Source: Synergistaceae bacterium
GTDB lineage: Bacteria > Synergistota > Synergistia > Synergistales > Synergistaceae
DNA: 7,806 nucleotides
Assembly (NCBI GenBank): GCA_031283975.1
Contig: JAITAT010000084.1
Span: forward strand, 1-7,806
Reading direction: 5' to 3'
A model generated the notes under the pieces. It saw nothing but the letters and a program-made list of their open reading frames with translations. It had not been told where the DNA came from and searched no databases. Both the position numbers and the translations under genes were made by a program. Below are positions 1 through 6,450 of this stretch, in pieces. Positions within the stretch are counted from its first letter, which is position 1. Each line of letters starts with the position of its first letter.

Positions 1-515
1 CGGCGAAACGCGTCAAATACGAAGTTCAGGACAAGCGCATGGGGCAGCGAACGGACTACGACAGCCTTAGCCTGGAGTTGTGGACGAACGGGGTCGTCAA
101 CCCCGAGGGCGCGGTAAGACAAGCCTCCGTCATCCTGAAAGATTATTTCCTGAATATAGCGCTCGCCGTCTCGCGCGACGACCCGGAACTTCAGGTTGAA
201 ATCAAAGGGCACGACAGCGCGAAATCAGACAAGGGAACGGCCGAGCCGGCGGGAAAGACCTTCATGAAACTCGGAAACAATCCGGCTTACGCGCGTCCCG
301 TGCGCGACCTGGAATTATCGGTGCGCAGCGAAAATTGCCTGATGCGCGGAGGCGTACACTTTATAGGGGAACTCGTCTCACGTTCGCGCGGGGATCTTCT
401 GAAAATAAGGAACCTGGGGAAAATTTCGCTCAGTGAGATAGAGGAAAAGCTGACGAAATTTGACCTGACTTTGTCCGGGGATATCGACGAAGATTCGGAC
501 GAGGAGCATTTTTAG
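1..515 (+). CDS. rpoA: DNA-directed RNA polymerase subunit alpha, C-terminal part (5' truncated)
   Basis: Alpha nucleates RNA polymerase assembly through its N-terminal domain and contacts UP-element DNA and activators through its C-terminal domain. The frame is open from base 3 to the left edge, so the gene starts outside the window; about 170 residues are visible. They begin in the end of the N-terminal domain (GQRTDYDSLSLELWT, usual form GQRTDYDxLxLExWT), pass through a Lys/Ser/Gly-rich linker (about 204-285), and end in the CTD (RPVRDLELSVRSENCL, then NLGKISLSEI). Arg265 (324-326), Asn268 and Asn294 of the E. coli DNA-binding surface are conserved in an ungapped comparison, but Lys298 is Ile (423-425). 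The protein ends in an acidic tail (DIDEDSDEEHF) rather than the E. coli tail. It lies 36 bases before rplQ, the usual partner. Identification is secure; the comparison with E. coli is from memory. Confidence 0.97.
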   Translation, partial: AKRVKYEVQDKRMGQRTDYDSLSLELWTNGVVNPEGAVRQASVILKDYFLNIALAVSRDDPELQVEIKGHDSAKSDKGTAEPAGKTFMKLGNNPAYARPVRDLELSVRSENCLMRGGVHFIGELVSRSRGDLLKIRNLGKISLSEIEEKLTKFDLTLSGDIDEDSDEEHF

Positions 516-551
516 CGACGGAAAAACTGATAGATAAAGGGGCAAACTCGA

Positions 552-905
552 ATGAGACATCGCATGAATCTGAGACGCCTTGGGCGCTATGGATCACACA
601 GACGGGCAATGCTCGGCAATCTGGCCGCCAGTCTTTTTGTGGAAGGGAGCATAACCACGACCGTGACGCGCGCCAAGGAATTGCGGCGTGTCGCGGAGCG
701 ACTCATTACCAAGGCAAAATCGGGCACTCTCGCCGACAGACGCTTGGTAATCGCCCGTATGCCGCATAAAGCCGCGGTTATATCGCTTTTTGACAACATA
801 GCGCCGCGTTTCGCGGACCGGAACGGCGGATATACCAGGATAGTCAAACTGGGCAGCAGGGTAGGGGACGCGGCCCCAATGGCGGTAATACAGCTCGTGG
901 AATAA
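552..905 (+). CDS. rplQ: 50S ribosomal protein L17
   Basis: L17 is a large-subunit protein located near the exit of the peptide tunnel. The 117-residue product has the family start [12 protein letters not shown], followed by [15 protein letters not shown], the [13 protein letters not shown] segment and the C-terminal [24 protein letters not shown] block. Its length is that of the short bacterial form, without a C-terminal extension. The ATG at 552 is chosen because it gives the canonical N-terminus and is preceded by an AAAGGGG Shine-Dalgarno-like stretch at about 537-543. It follows rpoA directly, as in most bacteria, and the next gene starts 4 bases after its stop, so it is probably cotranscribed with both. 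Confidence 0.97.
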   Translation: MRHRMNLRRLGRYGSHRRAMLGNLAASLFVEGSITTTVTRAKELRRVAERLITKAKSGTLADRRLVIARMPHKAAVISLFDNIAPRFADRNGGYTRIVKLGSRVGDAAPMAVIQLVE

Positions 906-909
906 TCCT

Positions 910-1731
910 GTGGAGCGAGCCCCCGTATTCTCATTCAGGGGGGTGGTCTACTCTTACGGCGGATCATGTTCACCGGCCCTTTCCGGCGTGGACTTGGAAA
1001 TTATGCCCGGAGAATGGGTGGCTCTTCTCGGGGCTAATGGTTCCGGGAAATCGACCCTCGCCAAAATCTGCAATGCCCTGCTCCTTCCGGCGCAGGGCGA
1101 TTGTTTCGTGCTGGGCATGGACGTTTCGGCGCCGGAAAATATTCCTCTCATCAGGCAGAGCGTGGCGCTCGTCTTTCAAAATCCGGAGGACCAGATAGTG
1201 GCCAGTATCGTCGAGGAGGATGTGGCTTTCGGCCCTGAAAATCTTCGCCTGCCCCAGGCTGAGATACGCAGAAGGGTGGATGCCGCTCTCGAGTTGACGG
1301 GACTCGCGGATATGAAGCGGCGAGGTTCGTATACGCTTTCGGGTGGGCAGAAACAGCGGCTCGCGCTCGCGGGAGCGCTGGCGCTCGAACCGAGAGCGCT
1401 GGTGCTGGATGAATCCACATCCATGCTCGACCCGGAAGGGCGGGCTTCTTTTCTGGAGCGCATAGGCGAACTCAACACACATGGCATGACGATGATACAG
1501 ATAACGCACAGGATGGACGAGATATTTTTCGCGTCCCGGGTAGTGGTGCTGCAATCGGGCCGTGTGGCGTGGGATGGAGAATCCTCCGATTTTTGGGACG
1601 GTCCTTATTTGTCTTTCGATTTCGAAGAACCTCCCGAACTCGCGTTGTATCGCGAACTGAAAGCGCGCGGCTTCGTGCCCTCGGGGACAATACCGCGCGT
1701 TGACGATCTGCTGGAATCGCTGTGGCTATAG
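910..1731 (+). CDS. ecfA1: ECF transporter ATPase EcfA1
   Basis: This is the first of two cytoplasmic ATPases that drive an energy-coupling factor importer for vitamins or metal micronutrients. The 273-residue protein is a full ABC domain: Walker A GANGSGKST (residues 41-49), Q-loop QNPEDQ (90-95), signature LSGGQ (143-147), Walker B ALVLDE (163-168) and H-loop His200. The sequence after Walker B, STSMLDP, is typical of EcfA1 (usually DESTSMLDP or DEATSMLDP), which separates it from its neighbour. The GTG start at 910 lies 4 bases after the rplQ stop and keeps the normal N-terminus before the first beta strand; no ATG alternative fits. The gene overlaps ecfA2 by 10 bases, suggesting coupled translation at a fixed ratio. 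Substrate cannot be read from an ATPase. EcfA1 rather than another ABC ATPase is supported by the pairing with ecfA2 and ecfT and by the position after rplQ. Confidence 0.95.
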   Translation: MERAPVFSFRGVVYSYGGSCSPALSGVDLEIMPGEWVALLGANGSGKSTLAKICNALLLPAQGDCFVLGMDVSAPENIPLIRQSVALVFQNPEDQIVASIVEEDVAFGPENLRLPQAEIRRRVDAALELTGLADMKRRGSYTLSGGQKQRLALAGALALEPRALVLDESTSMLDPEGRASFLERIGELNTHGMTMIQITHRMDEIFFASRVVVLQSGRVAWDGESSDFWDGPYLSFDFEEPPELALYRELKARGFVPSGTIPRVDDLLESLWL

Positions 1732-2570
1732 CCGCGGAGGACGTATTTTACTCCTATAACGCAGGGACTCCCGCCGAACACGCCGCTCTCGAAGGAGTGT
1801 CGTTCAGCGTCGAACGCGGCGAACGGGTGTCCATAGTCGGCCATACCGGCAGCGGAAAATCAACGCTTGCCCAGCACCTGAACTTGCTCCTGTTCCCGCG
1901 GAGCGGGAGCGTTTCCATAGACGGAGTTTCGTCGAAACCGGGCTCGCCGGATGCGAGAGAATTGCGCCGCAAGGTCGGGCTGGTGTTTCAGTACCCGGAA
2001 ACTCAGTTTTTCGCGGAGACGGCGAGGGACGAGATAAGATTCGCCCCGTCAAACTGGGGAATGCGCGGGGATGATCTAGATGCCTGTGTCGACGAAGCCG
2101 CCGACGCCGCGGGGATAGAGCCGTCACTCCTCGATTCGAATCCGTTCAGCATGTCCGGAGGGCAGAGGAGGCGTGTCGCGATAGCGTCGGTTATAGCGAT
2201 GAAACCGGATTATCTGGTTCTCGACGAGCCGACCGCCGGTCTCGACGCCGCCGGTGTGCGCGGACTCGAGCGGATACTTTCCGACATTCGCGCCCGCGGG
2301 CTTGCCGTAGTGCAGGTGACTCACGACCTCGAAAGCGCGCTTGCCCACAGTGACAGAATCCTCGTCCTCGAACGCGGGAGGGCTGTTGCCTCGGGAACCC
2401 CGGAGGAAATAGCCGTGTTTCTGGCGGACAATCCCGTTCAAGGTCTCTTAATGCCTCCGACGGCGCGTTTTGCAATGGGTCTGAGAAGCAGAGGCATAGA
2501 CGTTTCCGTCACGAGCGGCGTGCCCGAACTCGTTTCGGCGCTGGAAAAAGCGGAGAGACCGGACGAATGA
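1722..2570 (+). CDS. ecfA2: ECF transporter ATPase EcfA2
   Basis: The second ATPase of the ECF module forms a heterodimer with EcfA1 and powers rotation of the S component through EcfT. The 282-residue protein has Walker A GHTGSGKST (40-48), Q-loop QYPETQ (90-95), signature MSGGQ (144-148), Walker B YLVLDE (164-169) followed by PTAGLD, and His201. QYPE-Q and GHTGSGKST are typical of EcfA2 (EcfA1 has QNP-DQ and GANGSGKST). The D-loop reads GLDAAG where GLDPxG is usual, a mild deviation. After the ABC core comes a C-terminal extension of roughly 60 residues, as in EcfA proteins that dimerise through this part. The GTG start at 1722 lies inside the end of ecfA1 and has no strong ribosome-binding site, so reinitiation by ribosomes finishing ecfA1 is likely. 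Its stop overlaps the ecfT start as ATGA. Confidence 0.95.
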   Translation: MAIAAEDVFYSYNAGTPAEHAALEGVSFSVERGERVSIVGHTGSGKSTLAQHLNLLLFPRSGSVSIDGVSSKPGSPDARELRRKVGLVFQYPETQFFAETARDEIRFAPSNWGMRGDDLDACVDEAADAAGIEPSLLDSNPFSMSGGQRRRVAIASVIAMKPDYLVLDEPTAGLDAAGVRGLERILSDIRARGLAVVQVTHDLESALAHSDRILVLERGRAVASGTPEEIAVFLADNPVQGLLMPPTARFAMGLRSRGIDVSVTSGVPELVSALEKAERPDE

Positions 2571-3406
2571 AGCTGTCCGGCGGCTTTTCAATAGGACAGT
2601 TCATTCCAGGCGAATCGTACATTCATTCGCTCGATCCGAGGTGCAAAATTATCGGAGCTTTTATCCTCTTCGCCGCCCCCTTCATCGCGAAATCACCATA
2701 TGACTTCATCCCCATAGCGTTCGCGCTGGCCGCGATTACAAGGCTCGCACGGATAAAACTTGGAACGGTTCTGCGTTCAGGGCGTCCGGTGGTCTTTCTG
2801 GTGGCGCTCACCATCGTACTGAACGTGTTCTGGACGCCTGGGCGCGAACTGGCGCGTCTCGGCCCGCTGAGCATAACGGAAGAGGGCGTTACCCTCGCGT
2901 TCTGCGTGGGGCTCCGCCTTTATTTTCTGGTCATGCTGGCCGCGCTTCTTATGATGACGACCAGCCCGATGGCGTTCGCCGGGGGGTTGGAAAGCATTCT
3001 CTCTCCGCTAGCCGCGCTGAAGTTTCCGGTATCCGAGATGGCTATGATGATGACGATAGCGCTGCGCTTCATACCGACTTTTTTTGAGGAGACCGACAAG
3101 ATATTGAAGGCGCAGATATCGAGGGGAGCGGATTTCGAGAGCGGCGGGATAATAAAACGCGCCCGCGCTTTCATTCCGGTGCTTGTGCCGCTTTTTGTGC
3201 TTGTCTTCGCGCGGGCCGAAAATCTGGCCATCGCGATGGAGTCGCGAGGCTATGTGCCGGGAGTTCCGAGATCGCGCCTGAATCCGCTTGTGTGGGCCGC
3301 GCGCGAGACGACATCTATTCTCTGCGTCATCGTGTTCATAATCTTTACCGTGCTGTGGAACAGATACGCGCCGGAGTTGATTTCACTGTGGCTAGGATTG
3401 CTCTAG
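2567..3406 (+). CDS. ecfT: ECF transporter transmembrane coupling protein EcfT
   Basis: EcfT is the membrane scaffold that joins the two ATPases to exchangeable S components. The 279-residue protein starts with the family signature around residues 13-27 (IPGESYIHSLDPRCK; usual form PG-S-lH-LDPR-K). It then has hydrophobic segments at about 28-60, 75-89, 108-131 and 203-215 and a last one at about 250-264. The two coupling-helix motifs that dock in the ATPase Q-loop grooves are visible as SRG at 185-187 (AQISRGADF) and SRG at 226-228 (AMESRGY). The ATG at 2567 overlaps the ecfA2 stop (ATGA) and has GGAG at 2552-2555, 11 bases upstream. No S component gene is present nearby, so the module is probably the shared group II type, in which several S components encoded elsewhere compete for it. 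The substrates therefore cannot be named. Confidence 0.95.
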   Translation: MKLSGGFSIGQFIPGESYIHSLDPRCKIIGAFILFAAPFIAKSPYDFIPIAFALAAITRLARIKLGTVLRSGRPVVFLVALTIVLNVFWTPGRELARLGPLSITEEGVTLAFCVGLRLYFLVMLAALLMMTTSPMAFAGGLESILSPLAALKFPVSEMAMMMTIALRFIPTFFEETDKILKAQISRGADFESGGIIKRARAFIPVLVPLFVLVFARAENLAIAMESRGYVPGVPRSRLNPLVWAARETTSILCVIVFIIFTVLWNRYAPELISLWLGLL

Positions 3407-4146
3407 AGCTGTCGTATGACGGCGGCGCTTTCCTCGGCTGGCAGTCGCAGACGGGCGGTCGCGGGGTGCAGGATGCCCTGGAGGCCGCTCTCGCCGCCGT
3501 CGGCGAAACGGCGAGGGCGGCCGGCGCGGGGCGGACCGACGCGGGAGTTCACGCGCGCGGACAGGTCGCGCATTTCGACGCGACGAAAACCTGGGAACCG
3601 CGAAAGCTGAAATTGGCGCTCAACGCGCATCTCCCTCCATCCGTATCCGTGATGAGGGCGGCGTTGGCGGAAGAAAATTTTCATGCCCGCAGGAGCGCGC
3701 TCTGGAGGGAGTATCGTTACTTTATATGGAACGCCCCTGTCTGTTACCCTTATATGAAGCCGTACATTTTGTGGCTGCGAGGATCCCACTACGACTGGGG
3801 CCTCGCGTCGGAGGCCGCTCCGTCGTTCGTGGGCGAGCATGATTTCCGCGCGTTCTGCCGGGAGGGGGACCGTCCCGCGGATACCGTGCGTCATGTGCGC
3901 TATGCCCGGCTGACGCGCCGCGGGCAATTGATCTTGTTCAGAATAGTGGCTGGCTCTTATCTGACGAATATGGTAAGAATCGCGGTGGGCTGTCTGCTGG
4001 AAGTGGCCGCCCGCAGGAAGGACAAATCGTGGCTTGCCGGTTTGCTGCGAGACGCCTCCGAAAGAGGTACAACCACCAAGACCGCCGCCGCGCGCGGGCT
4101 CTTTCTGTGGAAAGTGGAATATCCGGTGAATATCTGGGGCGGCTAA
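3388..4146 (+). CDS. truA: tRNA pseudouridine(38-40) synthase TruA
   Basis: TruA isomerises uridines 38, 39 and 40 in the anticodon arm of many tRNAs to pseudouridine. Starting at GTG 3388 the product has 252 residues, the usual size. It begins with the family N-terminus (VARIALELSYDGGAFLGWQ; typically RIAL-veYDG--F-GWQ). The catalytic aspartate is Asp51 in AGRTDAGVHA. Further family blocks are EYRYFIWN and, near the C-terminus, GSYLTNMVRIAVGCLLEV. The frame stays open about 96 bases further upstream into ecfT, but those residues match nothing in TruA, and GGAG at 3372-3375 precedes the GTG, so the longer form is rejected. The start overlaps the ecfT stop by 19 bases. The order rplQ, ecfA1, ecfA2, ecfT, truA is well known from Bacillota. 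Unlike many of those genomes, no rplM or rpsI follows. Confidence 0.95.
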   Translation: MARIALELSYDGGAFLGWQSQTGGRGVQDALEAALAAVGETARAAGAGRTDAGVHARGQVAHFDATKTWEPRKLKLALNAHLPPSVSVMRAALAEENFHARRSALWREYRYFIWNAPVCYPYMKPYILWLRGSHYDWGLASEAAPSFVGEHDFRAFCREGDRPADTVRHVRYARLTRRGQLILFRIVAGSYLTNMVRIAVGCLLEVAARRKDKSWLAGLLRDASERGTTTKTAAARGLFLWKVEYPVNIWGG

Positions 4147-4201
4147 ACACTCTTGTCTCGCCTAATTCCTCTGTCTTTCGGGTATTACCGCGCGCCCTCC
4201 G

Positions 4202-4843
4202 CTATATATCGTTGTAATTTACCTTGTTATTAGTGATTATTAAATTATTATTGGCTTTCATGGTTTCTATCGCTTTTTTGATCTCATCTATTTGAATTTT
4301 TTGAGAAAAATGAGCATATAAATAATTTTCAAGCGTAGTTATCTTCTTTGGTCTTTTATTTTTTTGTGATTCTGTCTGTTTCCGCAAATATTCTATAATT
4401 TTGATTGTATCATCCGTATCTGTTTCGGTTTCCGCTTTTATTCGCGCTTTCTTCTTCCCCGGTTTTTTTGCCTCGATAATTTGTTTGATGACATTTTCAC
4501 TTAAACCTGTTCTTTTAATTGAGATGCCATAACCGTCCAAATGCTTTATCAATTGGTCGTAATCGGAATCGTTTGAACAAATGATTATTTCCGATTCTTT
4601 TATGCTTTCAAAATATCGGCCGATATAAAACGCGATAAAAATATCGAGCGCGTTTGGCCCGCGTCCGTTTACTTTTATCAACTCTATTGAAGAGACCTTA
4701 TTGAATAGGTTTCTGGCAAATTCAAACGCTTTATTATTCTGACACAGACCCACCATGACGATTATTTTTGTTTTTGAATCAATTAAACTTTCGTCAAGGC
4801 GTTGAATATTCTCAAAATCAACGAAAATTACTGATTTATACAT
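4202..4843 (-). CDS. PIN/NYN-like domain protein, putative ribonuclease
   Basis: The 213-residue protein looks like a stand-alone PIN-like (NYN superfamily) nuclease with a C-terminal helical or winged-helix-like part. The N-terminal strand carries FVDFENI (7-13; acidic Asp9 and Glu11). A central block reads GRGPNALDIFIAFYIGRYFE (60-79; Asp67), and a third acidic strand is ICSNDSDYDQLIKHL (88-102; Asp92, Asp94). This spacing of acidic residues is that of a PIN/NYN metal-dependent RNase centre. The pattern G-G-NALD--IAFY-G followed by S-D-D-D-LI--L resembles the PIN_7-type proteins known to me. A Lys-rich linker (about 126-136) leads to the C-terminal part (RPKKITTLENYLYAHF, then a final strand KVNYNDI), which may bind nucleic acid. 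The targets are unknown. The gene is far more AT-rich than everything around it, a sign of horizontal origin. It lies 36 bases downstream of the oxidoreductase on the same strand, has only a weak ribosome-binding site (GTGGA), and converges on truA. No antitoxin partner is adjacent. Confidence 0.8.
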   Translation of the reverse strand: MYKSVIFVDFENIQRLDESLIDSKTKIIVMVGLCQNNKAFEFARNLFNKVSSIELIKVNGRGPNALDIFIAFYIGRYFESIKESEIIICSNDSDYDQLIKHLDGYGISIKRTGLSENVIKQIIEAKKPGKKKARIKAETETDTDDTIKIIEYLRKQTESQKNKRPKKITTLENYLYAHFSQKIQIDEIKKAIETMKANNNLIITNNKVNYNDI

Positions 4844-4879
4844 AATTTATCCACGAATCCTTATCGCAGTTTCCCGGCA

Positions 4880-5887
4880 TCACATGACGTAGATCGACGT
4901 GTTGGCGAAATTTTTTTCGAATTCGCGGCGGAATCTTTCTATGATGGCTATTTCCCTGGAAAACGGCCTGGCCATTCCAAAAAAACTTATCTTTGTCCCG
5001 TTGAGTATCTCCGTCATATCCAAAAGTTTCCTGTTGCCTCCCGTCAGGATGACTGGAATATCGTTTTCGGCGGCCGCTTTCGCCGCCGCGTCTTTGAAGT
5101 ACGCTCCGGACTTGAAAGCGTGAGGCGTCCAGTTTCCGCTTATTTCTATCGCGTCCGCTCCGATACCTTTCAGTGTGCGGCAGATATAATCGAAATCCTC
5201 GTCCGTTATTCCGTCGGGTATTCCGTCCGTGCAATTCACTTTGACCCATATCGGGAAATCGTAACCGGTCGCTTCGCGCATTACATGATGCGTCTCGACA
5301 AGCATACGCGTCCGGTTTTCTATGGAACCGCCGTATTCGTCAGTTCTTTGATTGTAGTGAGGCGTCAGGAATTGGCTCATGAGGAGGCCGTGGGCGGCGT
5401 GTATCTCCACTCCGTCGTATCCGGCGTTTCGCGCGCATTTGGCCGCGTCGGCGAATTTTTTCTGAATCAGTTTTATTTCGCCCAGCCTCATCTCCCGCGC
5501 GGGTGTTCCGGTCACGAGATTCGGGACGGAACTGGGAGCGATTGCCACGAGGCCGCCGTTATTGCCAACGGCGGTATAAGAGCCTATGTACGCGAGCTGA
5601 GCTATTATCCGAACGTCATGTTTGTGAACGGCCTCCGTGAGTTTCCAGTGTCCGGAGACGAACGAATCGCTGCAAAGCGCCACAATCGGCAGTATCTTTT
5701 CTTCTCCGTCCACGAGCGTCATACCGGTGACGATCGCGCCGACTCCGCTCTCGGCCAATTTCGCGTAATTTTTGATTATGGCGTTGCTGATATAGCCGTC
5801 GTATGTCCTGTCCGTAACAGCGGCGCGTATGAAGCGGTTTCGCATAGGCAGCCGGCCTATTCTGGTTCTGTCGAACAAAGTTTTCAT
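4880..5887 (-). CDS. NADH:flavin oxidoreductase, Old Yellow Enzyme family
   Basis: The 335-residue protein is a single-domain FMN-binding TIM barrel of the Old Yellow Enzyme family, which reduces activated C=C bonds or related groups with NAD(P)H. It begins with a start typical of the family (LFDRTRIGRLPMRNRFIRAA) and has the hallmark block EIHAAHGLLMSQFLTPHYNQ (161-180) running on into RTDEYGGSIENRTRM (181-195). His163 and His166 are the likely substrate-anion ligands. The FMN-phosphate regions are LTGGNR (281-286) and FFGMARPF (302-309). The tyrosine that usually follows HxxHG is Leu168, and the N-terminal Cys of the YqjM-type group is absent. It has no FeS or second flavin domain as in 2,4-dienoyl-CoA reductase or bile-acid enzymes, so it is the short form; the natural substrate is unknown. 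The ATG at 5887 has a strong GGAGG at 5896-5900, 8 bases upstream. It is preceded by coaD on the same strand but appears to have its own promoter. Confidence 0.93.
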   Translation of the reverse strand: MKTLFDRTRIGRLPMRNRFIRAAVTDRTYDGYISNAIIKNYAKLAESGVGAIVTGMTLVDGEEKILPIVALCSDSFVSGHWKLTEAVHKHDVRIIAQLAYIGSYTAVGNNGGLVAIAPSSVPNLVTGTPAREMRLGEIKLIQKKFADAAKCARNAGYDGVEIHAAHGLLMSQFLTPHYNQRTDEYGGSIENRTRMLVETHHVMREATGYDFPIWVKVNCTDGIPDGITDEDFDYICRTLKGIGADAIEISGNWTPHAFKSGAYFKDAAAKAAAENDIPVILTGGNRKLLDMTEILNGTKISFFGMARPFSREIAIIERFRREFEKNFANTSIYVM

Positions 5888-5930
5888 GACCCCCGCCTCC
5901 TATCATTTATCAACGTGGCCAATTTATTTA

Positions 5931-5939
5931 AGTATATCA
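5931..5939 (-). promoter_or_regulatory. Candidate extended -10 promoter for the flavin oxidoreductase gene
   Basis: Read on the - strand the bases are TGATATACT, that is TG-N followed by TATACT, close to the extended -10 consensus TGNTATAAT. No good -35 box lies 17 bases upstream, which extended -10 promoters can tolerate. Transcription would start near 5923, giving a leader of roughly 35 bases that includes the GGAGG at 5896-5900. The gap is AT-rich between two GC-rich genes. This is inference from motif and position only. Confidence 0.4.
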
Positions 5940-5964
5940 GAAATGTATGCGGCGCGTGTGTTTT

Positions 5965-6450
5965 TTATTTCCTCGGACGCACCCTTTCTCTCATTCTTCT
6001 GAATACTCCGGGCGGGACGAACTCGTGAATGGAGCCACCGAATTGAAAAACTTCCTTGACTCCGCGGCTCGACAGGTACGAATATTTTGCGTCCGTCACC
6101 ATGAAGAACGTCTCGGTCTCCGGAGCGAGCTGTTTGTTCATCTGCGCGAGCTGGAATTCATACTCGAAGTCTGTGAGCGCGCGCAGACCGCGCAGTATCA
6201 CGCGGCTGCGCTCTTTGCGCATGAAATCGGCCAGAAGGCCGTCGAACGACGCAACCCGCACATTGGGGATGTGAACGACCGCCTCGCGCGCCATCATTTG
6301 GCGCTCCTCAACGCTGAACATAGCATTCTTGCTGGCGTTCACGAGAACGGCGACTATCAGTTCGTCGAATATCATCGCGCCTCTTTGCGTTATGTCGAGA
6401 TGCCCGTTCGTAAAGGGGTCGAACGATCCCGGATATACGGCCTTGCTCAC
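5965..6450 (-). CDS. coaD: Pantetheine-phosphate adenylyltransferase CoaD
   Basis: CoaD transfers an adenylyl group from ATP to 4'-phosphopantetheine, giving dephospho-CoA, the penultimate step of coenzyme A synthesis in the cytoplasm. The 161-residue length is standard. The nucleotidyltransferase motif is at residues 7-17 (PGSFDPFTNGH, with the TxGH form of HxGH). Lys41, the RGLRAL block (87-92) and the C-terminal YSYLSSRGVKEV (123-134; usually ISSS--KE) followed by FGG and VPPGV are all present. The start is GTG at 6448-6450, preceded by AGGAAG with 7 bases of spacing. It overlaps the rsmD stop as GTGA, so the two are translationally coupled; the rsmD-coaD pair is common across bacteria. 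No clear terminator hairpin follows the stop. Confidence 0.96.
   Translation of the reverse strand: MSKAVYPGSFDPFTNGHLDITQRGAMIFDELIVAVLVNASKNAMFSVEERQMMAREAVVHIPNVRVASFDGLLADFMRKERSRVILRGLRALTDFEYEFQLAQMNKQLAPETETFFMVTDAKYSYLSSRGVKEVFQFGGSIHEFVPPGVFRRMRERVRPRK

Noticed and set aside
970..1554. A 194-codon open frame on the - strand inside ecfA1
   Set aside because: It is the antisense shadow of a clear ABC ATPase and has no family match that I recognise.
3292..3387. N-terminal extension of truA upstream of GTG 3388
   Set aside because: The frame is open, but these residues overlap ecfT, match nothing in TruA, and the family N-terminus begins exactly at 3388 behind a GGAG.
4147..4201. Bidirectional terminator between convergent truA and the PIN/NYN gene
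   Set aside because: I looked for an inverted repeat with flanking T-runs and found only a weak GGCG/CGCC pairing with a long loop.
4202..4843. Toxin half of a toxin-antitoxin pair
   Set aside because: No small antitoxin gene overlaps or abuts it; the neighbours are a flavin oxidoreductase and truA, so a classical PIN-type toxin-antitoxin module is not supported.
4195..4865. Insertion sequence or integron-like borders around the AT-rich gene
   Set aside because: I found no terminal inverted repeats, target-site duplication, transposase remnant or tRNA at either edge.
5120..6028. A 302-codon open frame on the + strand
   Set aside because: It lies antisense to the well-identified flavin oxidoreductase and the end of coaD. 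Its translation shows no recognisable family, and long antisense frames are common opposite GC-rich genes.
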